Source of the DNA: Clavelina lepadiformis
Taxonomy: Eukaryota > Chordata > Ascidiacea > Aplousobranchia > Clavelinidae
Assembly (NCBI RefSeq): GCF_947623445.1
Contig: NW_027508268.1
Location: 20,503-84,502 of the forward strand
DNA length: 64,000 bases
Reading direction: 5' to 3'
Position 1 is the first letter of the stretch; every line of letters begins with the position of its first letter. The translations under genes and the position numbers were made by a program. The notes beneath the pieces were generated by a model. It was not told the origin of the DNA and did not search any database. It worked only from the letters and a program-made list of their open reading frames with translations. Below, piece by piece: positions 1-12,900 of the stretch.

Positions 1-1252
1 AGTGAAATCGATCACGTGAAAAGGAAAGATTGTAAACATTACATCGATATATATATGTGACACACAAGTTCAATCGACGTCATTAAGGAGAATTCAAGTC
101 AGGTCAACAACTAAATTGCAAGATCTCAAAATAAAATTCAAGCATCTCAAAAAACAACTCATGACTCATGACGTAATCGTCAGAAGCTGACAGCAGTTTT
201 CTGTCTTGAATTCCTGTCCATTTTGCAGCAAACAGCAAAGTGATCAGTGATCCCACATTTGCGGCACTTTCTTTGTTTGACTGAACATTTTGGGTCCTTT
301 TCTATGTGACCTTCTCGTCGACACCTGTAGCATTTTCCTCGTCTTTGCTCCTCGCACCTGGCTGGCTAAGTCAATCAGACTCGTCTTATGTCATATCATT
401 TACTTATGTTGTATACATTGTACCCGTTTGCTTAAGTCGACAGTTGGCTAAATTTACAGTTTGTTTTTGTTCCCCTTTGGGCATAAAGTTAGGTGAGTTT
501 TACTGTGAACAGCACATCGTCACTTTCATTTACATTCCAGACATACACTACGAAAAATTTCGCCCTATTATTGTTTTGATTTCGATTATTGTTATACCTT
601 GCTAAACTGACATTTTGTGACAAAACAAAGTGGTCTAACTGTACCATATGTACAATATACTGATGTATAAGACCCCTTTTTGACAAAATAATGGGCCAAT
701 AAATGAGAGGGGGCTTATATGCCCAACCTAAAATCTGAAAAGTTTATTTCTTACCGGCCAAAGTTCTGTTTGTGCGATGCGAAACAGACCACACATGATC
801 ATCTTTCAACAACAATTTAGGATAAATTTACACACGAAGTAATTTTTCAATTCTGTTTAACGTATTGTTGAAAATTATTGATTGTCAACATACCGGTAAT
901 TTAGATGCTTCAAACATTTTTACATAGTAAAATTTGCTCCTAGAGCATAGGTGCCGAAGTTTACAAAATGTAGGGCGGAAAAGTTAATGGGTTCAGATGT
1001 TTGGGAATTCCCCGTGTCAAAGATTGTTGTAAATTGCTTTTTATAAAATTTCTAGACTTGTTGGTTATGCTAACCTGCCACTTATAGCACAATTGTATTT
1101 CTATTCATGTCTTAGTGCTTTGCCACTTTTTTTTGCATACGGATCGCTGGGATCATGTTCTTTGTTCTACCATACGTCTTACTTTTAGTTCTGTGAAGTT
1201 TACGGCAAAAAATGAACGACATTCTTATACGCATTATTCAATCATTATCTAT
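1..1252. other. Intergenic, no gene recognised
   Basis: AT-rich sequence with only short open frames (99 aa or less) that overlap on both strands and resemble no family I know. No RNA gene or clear repeat boundary was seen before the MITE that starts at 1255. Confidence 0.5.
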
Positions 1253-1254
1253 TA

Positions 1255-2069
1255 CAGTGAGACCTCGTTAATCCGGACCACTTCGTTTCGTCAAAAAATG
1301 TCGGTTTAGCGGGGTATCCGGATTATCGGAAAGTAAAAAATCAATCAATCTTGCAAATGCAGTACTGCGTGTTCAAAACGCAGTATGCACCTTACTCCAA
1401 TTCTAAGTACCGAGTTTCTGGCTGGACAGCAACTAAAATAAAATTATATTTTTTGTATGATCCGACCCAGTGTCGAACCCCAGAACCACCGTATTAAAGA
1501 CGAATGCTCTAAGCCAGAAGTGACAAACATGCGGCCGCAAATCGGTTTGACAACCGCTGTTGCATGGCGAAGCATTCCGGCGGGACCAGCAGTCTTGAAC
1601 CTTCTTTGACCTGTTTCTAATCTTTGCGCAATGCGATATCAAAAGCTGATAGCACGATTGAGTTGCAGCAGTAGGCTATGTCTTCAATAGATTGCCGCAC
1701 TCAACCGATGTACTGTACGTATTTTTATGCGACGGCGGAAGCGTGGTTTTGATTTCACATTTGAATCACATTTCAGTTAAGACCGCAACGTTATTATGCG
1801 TAGATAATCGGGTATTGTTTCGTCAACTAACTACATACTGTATTAGGACAATCGTGAATCATTTTCGCTTAACTGTTAATAATCCGGTTTATCGGATTTT
1901 ATTGCTATTGATTTAGCACATTTGTTCCAAAACTTTTGTGTCGGAGTCGGACAGCGGGGTTTCCGGATTAAAGGGGTAAAATGCATAGGAAGAAATCCGT
2001 TCCCGGCAGTTTTGTGTCGGATAGCGGGGATTCCGGTTCATCGAGGTCCGGATTAACGAGGTCTCACTG
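1255..2069. mobile_element. TA-flanked MITE, pogo/Tigger-like, copy 1
   Basis: The ends are inverted repeats starting CAGTGAGACCTCGTTAATCC and ending with its reverse complement, extending about 25 bases, and both are flanked by TA (1253-1254 and 2070-2071). That is the signature of the Tc1/mariner/pogo superfamily. No transposase is present, so it is non-autonomous. A second copy lies at 21152-22087; copy 1 lacks about 120 bases that copy 2 has near its middle. Both copies carry the same tRNA-like segment on the minus strand. The family name is inferred from end sequence and TA target only. Confidence 0.85.
1466..1516 (-). repeat. tRNA-like segment (A box and B box) inside MITE
   Basis: Read on the minus strand, TGGCTTAGAGCA (1516-1505) resembles a pol III A box and GGGGTTCGACACTGGG (1481-1466) resembles a B box. 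Their spacing is about 35 bases, shorter than in a normal tRNA, and the T-stem does not pair well. It is therefore not a functional tRNA gene; a captured SINE head or tRNA fragment is the likely origin. The same block occurs at 21361-21411 in copy 2. Confidence 0.45.
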
Positions 2070-2368
2070 TATTTGTTTATTGTTCGTTTTTTATTTTATT
2101 CGCATTAAAAAAACGAAACAGATCTAAGAAAATTAGCAGCAACGATTACTGAATATACTTCTATTTGACACATAATCAAGAACGTTAAAATTTTCAACCC
2201 TGCAGTAAAGTATCTCGTCTGTGATTTTCTGCACCCTCTTCTAGTTTTGCACTCGCTATTCTCTTTAAACTCTTCGCATGCGTCGTCCCAAGGTTATTTT
2301 TGGTCATTATGTTTGTCTGTACAGACGTAACACCAGAGTTGGGAAAACACTTCCAACAAAAGCATATA

Positions 2369-3126
2369 CAGTCGAATCCGGTTAATTGCATAGTCAATTT
2401 GCCAAGCGTTTTTATGCGATTAAACGAATTATGCGTTTATGCGAAAGTGCAAATTCCACTTATTTTCTTACTTGACGTGCGAAGCTGGTCACGTGTAAAG
2501 ACGTCAACACGCAAAACACTAACGTTTATTGTGTATTGCAATCATCCATTCATTCAAACGCGCAAAAGATGAAAACATGCTTTCTTGCATTTGTGTTTTT
2601 AAACGAACAAATGTGGCCATTCGCCCGCCCATCCGCCCCTTCAAACTGTAGTCGTTGGCGAATTGTATGAAGTACATGCAGAACTTCTTTATTTTTTGGT
2701 TTTGTCACAGCGATTGCGTCAGCAGAGCTTTCTTTATTGTTGTCGTCTTTTTCAACTTGTTTGTTTCGTAAAACTTCATCACATATTACGGCATCATCTT
2801 AACGCAATGCTTTCTTTACGCAAGGCTTAAATGAAACTAAAACAATGCGAATTTTAATGTGTGCGTATTGACACCCACGTGTTAATGCTTAAATTGAGCA
2901 TTGTTGGTTTGATTGTTTCGTAACAAAGCGCAGTACAAGTCACAAAGCTTACGCATTGCTTGTACGCTCCCAGTGCGCGTTGTTTTCAATTTTATCTTTT
3001 AAAAACTTTTGAATAATCGAATAAATCACCTTCATTTTCATTCAATTAAGCGGATTATGCAATAAACCATTATGCGATAAAACGAATTATGCGATTATCC
3101 AGAATGCAATTAACCGGATTTGACTG
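2369..3126. mobile_element. pogo/Tigger-like element A, TA target
   Basis: It starts CAGTCGAATCCGGTTAATTG and ends in the inverted sequence CAATTAACCGGATTTGACTG, flanked by TA at 2367-2368 and 3127-3128. The interior is rich in repeated motifs of the type ATGCGATTAAACGAATTATGCG and has no transposase frame. Its right TA is also the left TA of element B. A partial relative with the same left end lies near 42266. Confidence 0.85.
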
Positions 3127-3128
3127 TA

Positions 3129-4059
3129 CAGTCGAAATCGGTTAATCGCATATCGGTTAAAGGGATAAATCGCTTTATAGCATAGCATTGCATAATCCCA
3201 AACCATTCCCATTTACTTGTGAAGAAAATTCAACGGTTAATCGCATAAGGGTTAATCGTATAAATCGGTTAATCGAATAGGAATTCTTGATTGATTTGTA
3301 GACTTGTATCACTTAACCGCATATTTCCTTCGATGAAGTGTTAAGTTGATGAAGATTATCCTCACCAATAAACAAAAATCATCGCAAGATCTCCCATAAC
3401 GCGCAACGATTAAATACACGACAAGACACTGAAGACAGCAGTTGTGAATTAAAGACAGCTGTGATTAAATTCACGGCAAGGCTGAAGGCTATAGAGACAG
3501 TAGCGCGTAAATGATTTGAACAATAAAGTAAAACTTCACAAAAAAAGACCTTCTCTACAGTGATTATGAACCACAAAACTACGTTTCATTTAAGGATTGT
3601 TACGGATGGTTACATCACAATAGAAAAACAAGACTAATTTTTATTTAAGGATTGTTACGTCGCAAAGCGCAAACCACTGCAGAAACATAGAATACCTGTA
3701 CTGTACTGTAGCCTACGTATACGATATAAAATGCCAGGACAGCAACTGCTTAACAAGTTGGAAAATCGGAAAATATTAAACAAACTACAATTGAGAGTTA
3801 TTTTAATAAAAATTGATTTCCGTTTTTGTTTCGTGTGTTTTTTGTGTCGAAATCGAAACGAAGGAAGCTCACTTGTTGCGTCATAATGCGTTGTGTCATT
3901 CCAAAAATCGGCGGAGGAGCAAGAATGCGTGCGCCGGTGGTTAAAAGAGAATAGCGGAGAAAATGTAGGTAAAAAACGCATACATCGGTTAGTCGCATAC
4001 ATCGGTTAATCGCATAAAAATCTTGGCAAATTGACTATGCGATTAACCGATTTCGACTG
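3129..4059. mobile_element. pogo/Tigger-like element B, adjacent to A
   Basis: It starts CAGTCGAAATCGGTTAATCG and ends with the inverse, CGATTAACCGATTTCGACTG, flanked by TA at 3127-3128 (shared with element A) and 4060-4061. Its ends are related but not identical to those of element A, so this is a second insertion of a sister subfamily and not a duplication of A. The small open frames inside (for example 3655-4002 minus) match nothing I know. Confidence 0.85.
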
Positions 4060-4329
4060 TATAACCTTTTGAACGTAAAATCGCTATTATTTGTTAGAAA
4101 AATTCTGGGCGGATAAGTCCGCCCAAGTTCGGCGCCCGTGTCCTAGAGTCATTGTCGTAATTTTACTTCTTGCAATATTCAATTACAACACAATCTCACA
4201 TAATTTCATCTGCTATAATAATCTGTACTTGGCAAAGATTGTAAATCGAAACAAATTTTTCTCACCAGTGTTTTGACCAAACGTGTTCAATATTATGAAA
4301 TTGACTTTATTATCCTACAATAAATCTAA

Positions 4330-4383
4330 TACTATATATTATATATATTATATATACTATATATATTATACTATATATATTAA
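4330..4383. repeat. AT-rich simple repeat
   Basis: A run of TATATAT and TATTATA units without other structure. Confidence 0.8.
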
Positions 4384-4685
4384 TAATTTAATATTGGCCC
4401 TACCGCCATGCAGCTTCATGTCTATGGTTTTCTCATTGTTCTCTTTTACCCAACAATTGACTTTATTGAAAAAATTTGCCTTGGTAATAATGTAAATTCT
4501 GTGACAAACAGAGTAAAAATAATCTAGAAGAAATAAAAAATGTCAGCTTTTTAACAGTTTGAAACTTTATAGCCCCTCTAAACTTCAAGGTATTATGATA
4601 TGCTAGTATTTGCAAAATTGTAATCTTGTATAACTTTTTACCCTGGTTGCATGGTCATTGGTCAGGTTTGAAAGCAACGGTTTGG

Positions 4686-5266
4686 TGACACTTAATCACG
4701 CGACACTTAATCACGTGACATATAATCACTTGGACATTTAACCACGCGACATTTAATCACACATTTACAGTATCGAAAATTACATGTCTACACACGAAAA
4801 GCAAATATAAACCTGAAAAGAAATTGTTAAAATGATTAAACATTGTTTGCGCAGATAAGGCTACCGTACACACTAGGTAACAATGTCATGCATGGGAAAT
4901 GTGAGCAACTGCACGAAGATAAACTAAAATCTCGCTTGACAGATAACGGTCAACTGTGTTTTGCACGCGCAGTTTCAGTGCCTTGTACCTTGAATGGAAG
5001 GTTAGTGCCTTGAATGGAAGGTTAAGTACCAGCAATTCCTTGCAGAAACGTTGCACGTTGCATTTGAATGTCTTTTTCAATTCCCTGTATGAAAGTCCAC
5101 AATGTCGGGTGGTGGCATTGAAAAAGCGCTTGGAGAACAAAATGCCAACCTTCGACAGACAGCGGAAGGCTATAGACAAAGGCGCTGTCCAAATGCTGTC
5201 GCGTCCAAGTGATTATGTGTCGCGTGATTAAATGTCGCGTGATTATGTGTCGCGTGATTAAGTGTC
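4686..5266. mobile_element. MITE with internally repeated inverted ends
   Basis: The left end (about 4686-4765) and the right end (about 5205-5266) are inverted copies, and each is a series of roughly 15-base units of the form CGACACTTAATCACG. Left and right differ in unit number, and both inner edges reach an AATCACTTGG motif. The interior (about 4.8-5.2 kb) is open in several frames on both strands but codes nothing recognised. Superfamily unknown; foldback-like structure. A possible relative lies at 36081-36379. Confidence 0.7.
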
Positions 5267-5638
5267 GGTACACCGAAAGCAACAACATACAATTGGTCTT
5301 TCGAGTCGATTTTCATTACTTGCCAGTCTTACCCTCCTTTAAACAATTTTCAGCTGTAAAAATCAATCATGATTCTACCCTCTTTAATTTCCATACACTA
5401 GTGAATTTTTCCTTGCCCAAATTTGAACACTTTTCTTGGCATTTCCCATTCTTTCCATATTTTCCTCAGATGCTAATGTTTTGTTACAATTCTTTTAAAT
5501 TGTTGTTTTTATTGGATATTGGCAAGTTCAATAAAAATTTTATTTTATCTGATATATGCAGTAATTATTGAATTACTAGAAAATTATCCAAATATTTTTT
5601 TATTTACAAATGATAATATATGATGTTATTTGTCTTAG

Positions 5639-8600
5639 ATCAAGATCAAGCATTGATGTTGTAATTCCTCACTGGTTCACAGAACAGCAGAAAAATGTTA
5701 CCGTTAGTATGCACAATGAAATAAGAAAGTCTGTTTCACCGCCTGCTGCAGACATGCTCAAACTAGCCTGGGATGATCAATTAGAAAAGCACGCTGTTGC
5801 TTATTCAAGAACCTGCCCAACATTTGTCAACACTGTGCGTTTATATTTATAATACTTTACTATAAGTTTACATTGTGACATTTGCAGACTGCACTTCTTA
5901 TAAAACAATATTGTTTATTAAAAGTAGACACACTTATAGCTGGTACATATACTTATAACACACACTTATCTATGATAATATAGCAATGTTATGTATTTTC
6001 TTTTTGCCTATTCTTGTGATTATTTAATCTTTTTTAAAACTGCTTTAAAATTTAGTTGTATGTTTTGAATTTTAGAATACAAGTTACAGTGGATATTTAT
6101 GGGTTGGAGAAAATATGTATATAAGTGCAAATGTAAATATTGATGAGCATTATATAAAGAATGTCATACAGAGATGGTATAATGAGGCGAAAAATTTTCA
6201 TTTTTCTACTAGACAGTGCCAGCCTACAAAAGATTGTGGCCATTACACACAGGTCAGGAGTTGTAATTAAGTGTATGTGTAACACACCATTATAGTGAAG
6301 TAAACAAATCTTTTTGTGTCAGTAGCATTTTGCAACATGTTACTAAAATAATTAAATTTAAGTTTTCTTTATAAAACAAATTTTACATTCATGACTGACA
6401 TTTTATAGGAATCTGAGTTAACTTTGATTTTAGTTAAATTGCATGCTTGATTTAATGTTGGAATGATACTAATTTTGAATACTGATAATGATAGTTTTAT
6501 GAAGTAGGTGAATACTTGCCGTGACTTTTTGATTTCATTATCATAGTTTAATTCTAATTGCTATATAATATATGATGGTGTCTACAAAGCGTTACCAAGC
6601 ATATTATGCATGCAGATTGTTTGGTCAATTACTCACTCAATAGGATGTGGAATGACAACATGCAAAAATTTCAAATTTGCTGGTGAAGTGTTTGATTTAG
6701 CAACTGTTGTAGTGTGCAATTATGTGCCAGGTGGAAACTTTTCACGTTAGTATTCATTTTATATTTAGTATGCTGCATTATTGGCTTATATTTTTTCCTG
6801 TTTAGGGGCTGTTAATTAAACACATTACCATGTTTAAATCTCAACTATATCAACATGGCCTCAACATATCTACTGTATATACCAGTGGTTCTCAATCCTT
6901 CATGGTTCGTGGCCCCTGCTCATCAATAAAAAATGTGGATTGTTGGTTGTAAAATACTTTTTACTTCACCACTGAGTGTGTAGTAGCCTTCGAGCCGCTA
7001 ATTTTGCAATGAGCACAAAAATATGAGAAATATGTGTCCCACTTTGCCTCGTCTTCTAATACTACACTATAGCTCACTTGTGAGGCATCTGCTCGTGGCC
7101 CCCTGAGAATGCCCCATGACCCCCAGTTGAAAAATCCTGATAATACAAGTATACATAGTGGCATAATATGTTTTTGTTAGTTGATTAGTATTTATTTTAT
7201 ATTATGTTTGCTTTTATTCTTTGTTGTTTTCTGGTGTCAATCACATTCTTCTCATCCGAGCAAGTAAATAATCAAACATGGGCCCAATTAGTTTTTATAA
7301 TCAGTAAATTTCTTTAGAGCCCGGCTTGTCACCATACGTTTCTGTTTGACGCATTGCAATTTGGAATAACTTCTAAATTGTGATCGCAAAAATCTTGTTA
7401 ACTGGTAATGACACAACTGATTACTGAGATGAGGCCACGCTCTTAACCAATAACTAATGAAAAGACCTAAGGGCAGGTTTAATGTGCTGGTGCTTCTTTA
7501 GTCTGATTCATGATATATGTGTATGGTAGTAATTTCTTAGAATCTGGTGTAGATGGTAAACGTTTTTGCCTTTGACTGATTTGAACAGGAATCCTCACTG
7601 GCCCCGAAAACTAGATTAGCACACAGGCAATCGCGTAACGACAAAGAAGGATACTGCTGTTGACTTGAAACATGCATGGGAATGTCCCGAAAAATTCAAG
7701 TACCTGCTCTCCTACCACACCTAGATATAGTTCTAAATAAATGGTGCCTTATGATTATTGAGCTGTAGGTCAGCCATGTTTCTTTAACTGTAACTAGCCA
7801 CCTGCAGGTAGGGTTACCTCTGCTATAATGGTGACCCTGAATTGAAATAAACATGCAGCTCAATTCTGATACATGGCCATGCGAAGACGGTTTCTGCTGT
7901 TGTCTTGTGTCTCACTCGCATTACACTGATGCAGTTCATTAGGAAGCCATTGAATCAACATCATTGGTGACATCTACTCTCCACACAGATTTCCAAAAGA
8001 CTACAGGCAAGAAAACACTTCATAAACAAAAAACTCCTGACATGTTTAGAAGTGTGAGTCAGCTATGTCTCTGTATTTTTGTAGGGTATCCTCCATGTTG
8101 ATACACTTGGTCTCGCAGTTAAGTTGACTCGTTTAAGCTGTTTTCTTCGTTTAAATGTGACTACCCAGAAAGGGCTGTTTTACAGGATAACATGCAGGTT
8201 AAAACATCACTGATAACTTAATTTAGTAAAAAGTACACTTCACAATAGGTTTTAATAGAACGCAGGTATATCACAAACATAAAAAACCAAACACGTCTAC
8301 TAACCAATTAAAGCATTGCATAAATGACCGCTATTAAAAACACACATTTAATCCAACAACCATGAAAATGTTGTAGCGATAGCAGGCCAAAAAACACTAA
8401 GAGAAAAGTTTTTGGTTAACCACTTATAAATGCAAGAAAAATATATTGCATCTACTTCCAAACAAGCCTGCATGTAATACAGGGTTCTCAACCTATTTTT
8501 ATCATACCCATTTTTGCTTTTTGATACCATGTTGCAAATTATAGAATGGAATAAACAAGGCAGGCTAGTGTCCTTTGTATTCTTGCCTGAACGTTTTCTT

Positions 8601-9379
8601 TTGTGCAACTTTGGCACATAAGAATGTAATCGATGCTTTGATGCGATACATTCAGGTTATGTAACCAACAGTAACAGTATTTCCACTCTAAACAGCAACT
8701 AGATTTGGCTCGATGGCTTGAAATTGTTGGAACAAGAAACAAAAACCACATCCCACATTTTATACATAATTTTTTAAAATTGGGATCATAATGCAAAATT
8801 AGCTCTAATTCAACAGGACAGTTTGTATGCCCACAGAATTTTTGTGTACCCCAATTGAGATTTACTGCTCTATTGAGTAAAAATTTATAGTCCAAGAACT
8901 AAGTTCAGTTAATATCTGCTTAATACAAAACAAGATAATGATGTGAGAAATAAAAAATAATATATTTTATAAAGCTATGTAACTACTTTTCTAAAGGTAG
9001 CCTAGTTAACTTTGCACAGCACTGTAAGAAGACTTTGTTGAGTAAATTATTACTTTCAACTTTTACTAGAATGCTTTACAGCTAATCTTTACCAAGCTGG
9101 ACCATCATGTTCCAAGTGTCAAGAGAAGGATATCTGCGACAATAATTTATGTTTGTGGAAGAAAAATAACCAAGGTAAATACAACTACAAAAATTCCCTT
9201 GCTTGATGCGTGAGATGGATGTTCAGTCAAGAATTGTACTAAAATGACTTATACTGTAATTAAGATATGATTTTTAATATTAATTATGTCATGTTTTAAA
9301 TTTTACAGCAAGCCGCCTACCATCGTCTTTACACTACTGCTTCTGTTTTTATTTATTGTTTTATTATACAAACCTATAA
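5639..9379 (+). CDS. CAP-domain (GLIPR1/PI16-like) protein, 5' exon not found
   Basis: Five exons were read by splice sites and phase: 5639-5834, 6076-6252, 6616-6745, 9082-9174 and 9309-9379. The CAP fold is clear: MHNEIRKSV and MLKLAWDD near the start, then GENMYIS, a CGHYTQ-IVW motif spanning the exon 2/3 junction, and CNYVPGGNF. Exon 4 adds the cysteine-rich hinge (YQAGPSCSKC, then CDNNLCLW). The last exon is a short cysteine- and aromatic-rich hydrophobic tail ending in stop, as in GLIPR1-type members with a C-terminal anchor. CAP proteins are usually secreted or membrane-attached, so a signal peptide exon is expected upstream; MLMFCYNSFKLLFLL at 5470-5514 is a candidate, but its phase does not join cleanly. 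AATAAA lies at 9389. Exon 4 could instead begin at 9071. The exact subfamily and function are unknown. Confidence 0.85.
6893..7139. mobile_element. hAT-type MITE, intron of CAP gene
   Basis: It begins CAGTGGTTCTCAATCC and ends TTGAAAAATCCTG, the usual degenerate hAT inverted ends, with GGCCCC-rich interior halves. The 8-base flanks do not match, so the insertion is old or the borders are slightly off. Confidence 0.55.
7140..9081. other. Long intron of the CAP gene
   Basis: A 2.3-kb intron separates the third and fourth recognised CAP exons (6746-9081). Part of it (about 8480-8870) begins CAGGGTTCTCAACC and ends near TTGAGATTTACTG, which suggests another decayed hAT-type element; the overlapping minus-strand frame (8539-8895) probably belongs to it. 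Nothing else was recognised. Confidence 0.4.
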
Positions 9380-9971
9380 AACGTTATTAATAAACAAATA
9401 AAAGTTTGTGCCAAGATAAGTTTCTGGTGGATGTTATCAATAAGTAGTGTGCTGTAATTTGTAATTAATTTTTTGGCATAATCATTTATTATCTCTTGTG
9501 TGAGATATCTAATTTTACATGTTCATATTTTTGACAAAAAAAATCCAGATGTAATATTTGGTAAGTTTTTAACACTGTCAGCAAATTACACCATCAACTC
9601 TTGCATTGATATCATTCATACAGCACTTTTGAAAAGTAACCTGGATACTTTTTTCACGAACTATTGCAAGCCTTTCATTGGAACATTAGATCTTTGTGAC
9701 ATGTGTAATGTAACCTAATAATACTTTTTAAGTATTAACCTATGAATTGAGGACTCTGTAAAGTGCAACTGTGTCTAAAACTTGATTTATGGTCTGTGTT
9801 AATATTCCAATGAAACAATACCAAATATTGTGTTTATTATCATAAACATCAAGCTCTGAGAATATATGAAATCTTGAAAAATGTTTACAACTGGAATTCA
9901 TAGTTGAGCAGCAACAACCATGCATTAAAAACTGCCATAAGTAGTCAATTAATATCACTTCTCGAAACAAA

Positions 9972-12900
9972 TTATAATACTGAACAGTATCTGCAAGCAA
10001 ACATAATCCATGTCGCCACAGCGTCATCAGGAAATGTGGTAATGTGAACACGCACTGCAAGCTTTATATCATCACCACGGCATTCCACAATGTCAGAACA
10101 AACGCCATTCCTATAATAAGAACACATTTACAGCGATTTTAATTATATCTCTTATCTCTCCACCAGTCACTAATAAAATAAATATGCCATAGGTATTTAC
10201 TTCAGTGAAGTTTCAAATGCATGCTGAGCATTGCAATGTAGGTACTGCACTGGAAAGCCTTTAAAAGTATTTCCTTCTGGTACATAACGTCGAATAGCAT
10301 CTTGGAAGTCAATATTCCCAATATTTGGCAATCCACACGACCTCTCTACTTCATAACTTGCAAGGGAAGGTCCAAGCAAGGAACCAAGCTTGTGATCCCA
10401 AACTGTACTAAGGCTCAAGCTCTATAACATCGAACATAGTAGTAAGTTATTATATGGCATAATAGAGCTTATATATTTGAGTTGAAATAACCACCTTTCT
10501 ATGCACTGTGACTAATGCTCTCATTTTGGCCTCCATGTCGCTTGCAAGAGCGCATGTGTCAAGACTAGGTGGAAGCAGGGGAGGTGGGGGAGAGCATATG
10601 CTAGGATGTAAGGAACCACTGACAGCCTTTATTGCATCTAAATTCATTGCTTTCCAAAGCGATGAATTTTCCACACTGAAATCTGTAGTTTCCACTGTGT
10701 CAAGGTGTTGTAAATTTGCATAAAAGTGTTCATGATTATAAAGGCAACCTGAAACAAAAAAGTATATGAATGCCATGGCTACATTTGTTTATGATTAGTT
10801 AGAAGATATATTATGTCCACCAAAATGATACTGTAGCAATAATACACAATGTATTCGCCAAAGCTTTAAAAAGCGTAATCATAGCATTTAATTTTCGAAG
10901 TAGAATTTTACCAATATTATGAAAGGGATGATCCGTTCTAATTTTCTTCATTACAGGAGAATCGTCAGCATCAATCTTATGATGGGCATACCTACAGAAA
11001 AAATGTATCTTTTAAAAATCTGATATAGTGTACTTATGGTGAGCTTGATATTCCACCCATGAACATAATTTGTTTGGTCATGATCGTGTCAATTTTTAAT
11101 TGGTAGCACTAACACTAGCAGTAGGTTTGTAAAGTATTATGTTTGAATGGTAATGTAAAGATACCTGTGACCAGTCAAAGGGTCCCAAAAGAATACAGTC
11201 TTTCCATCACAGTACCGTGTTGCAACCCACGTGTAGTTAATACTTGTTCCTTTTGTACCGACACACACATATGCATCCAAACCAAACCCAAGCAGAATGC
11301 TGCAAAGTAGATTACTATGATCCTCCTGTTGACCCTGAAAATGGTAATATAAAGCTTTAATGTCAAAGATTTGATCAAGAAGTGACGATGATAGTGCAGT
11401 GTTATTGAAGAAGTTTTATTTCATATTAGTTACGTTTACATTTGCATGTGACTGTAATTAGTTATTATTTCAGAAATTTTTTGTTACATTGAAATTTTAA
11501 ATTGAGATGCAAGGTATTGTGGTATTTTAAATTATAATTTTGAAGCAGAACTCAAAAAATAATGATTTTCTGAAACAAAGCAACACTTAATTGGCATGCC
11601 AAGAAGTCAAGTAAGTTAGTTGCGTATGAGTGGTATCAAATCTGGCCAACATTGAATTAAGAATGACAAATTTCTGATGATCGATATGTCTTATTGTTGA
11701 AATAAAAACTGTCTAGTGTCTAAGAGTGCAGAAGTACTGCAAACATTGCACCATTAGTTGTAATACCCCCTTGGAAGATGCAGAATGCAGCAAAACCTGT
11801 TTCTTCATCTTATGCAAACAGTATTTATACAGATTACTACAGATGACATTAAGCGATAAAAATTTGATATTAGGTCTGGAGAGTAAAATTATGATACAAT
11901 TGGATATCATATGATTGGAAATCTGTTTACAATTTCTATCATAATACAGCAACAAAAGTTAAATACGATAAAACTACAGTATTTATAAAACTTCAGCTAT
12001 ATATTTCATATTGCGGTTTCTTTAATGCTTACACGGAACAAACCTTAAGTGAGCATAGAAATGCATGAAGAGTTTGCCACTGATCTGCCTTGCATCCTGT
12101 ACCAATATTTGAAGGGTTTTCAAAAGCCAAAACACTTACAAACCTTAAAAAAACTTGGAGTTTACCGTTTGAATTAAATACACTGATATTAAATATAACC
12201 TAATCTCAACCAACCTAGCTGCTGCTAATGGACTTGGAATTAATCTTCCCACATCAATTGGTTGAACATAACAAAACACAGGCCTATTTGTACCGCATTC
12301 GTCCTGTTAGGATAAGTTGTAAATATCGATTTTATAGTTTTATAGTTTTTTATAGTAAATATTTTATAGTTTTGTAAAAAAATATCATATTTACTAACCT
12401 GTGCAAAAATTTTTACTTGACGAAACTTATGTTCTTCTCTCAGTTGTAAATACTCCTTCCACCATTGCTTTGCATAAATTAAAAACAAACGATCTCTTTC
12501 AGCCATTCGTTGTTGTTCAAGCTGTAGTTGTGCATCAATGATTTTCTTAGTGAAATGTGATATGTTGCGAGATGTCACAAATTGTAACTTAACATTCAAT
12601 ATACCCGCAGGTATTGTACATTCAGTACCTGATGAAGATAAAGGATACTTAAGAACAGTTTAAGTTGGCATTTATTTGCTCTACAGTTAATAGTAAAAGT
12701 TGCTGCGAGTAATAATTTCTTAAATTTAGTATAAAACAAATACAATAAAAAAAAATTAAATGAGCCTGAGGCACTTGGGCTACAGGTTAAGCTTCAAATT
12801 TTTCAACGGTTTAAATGCTATTATGTTAACCAATACATCATATACTGTATGTACAATTGAAAATCGACTACTGATAAGTGATAACAAATGTTATTACAGT

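Noticed and set aside
1466..1516. Functional tRNA gene
   Set aside because: Box spacing is short and the T-stem does not pair; treated as a tRNA-like fragment inside a MITE.
8539..8895. 118-codon cysteine-rich minus-strand frame as a zinc-binding protein
   Set aside because: It coincides with a sequence having degenerate hAT-type ends and lies in a CAP-gene intron; better explained as repeat-derived.
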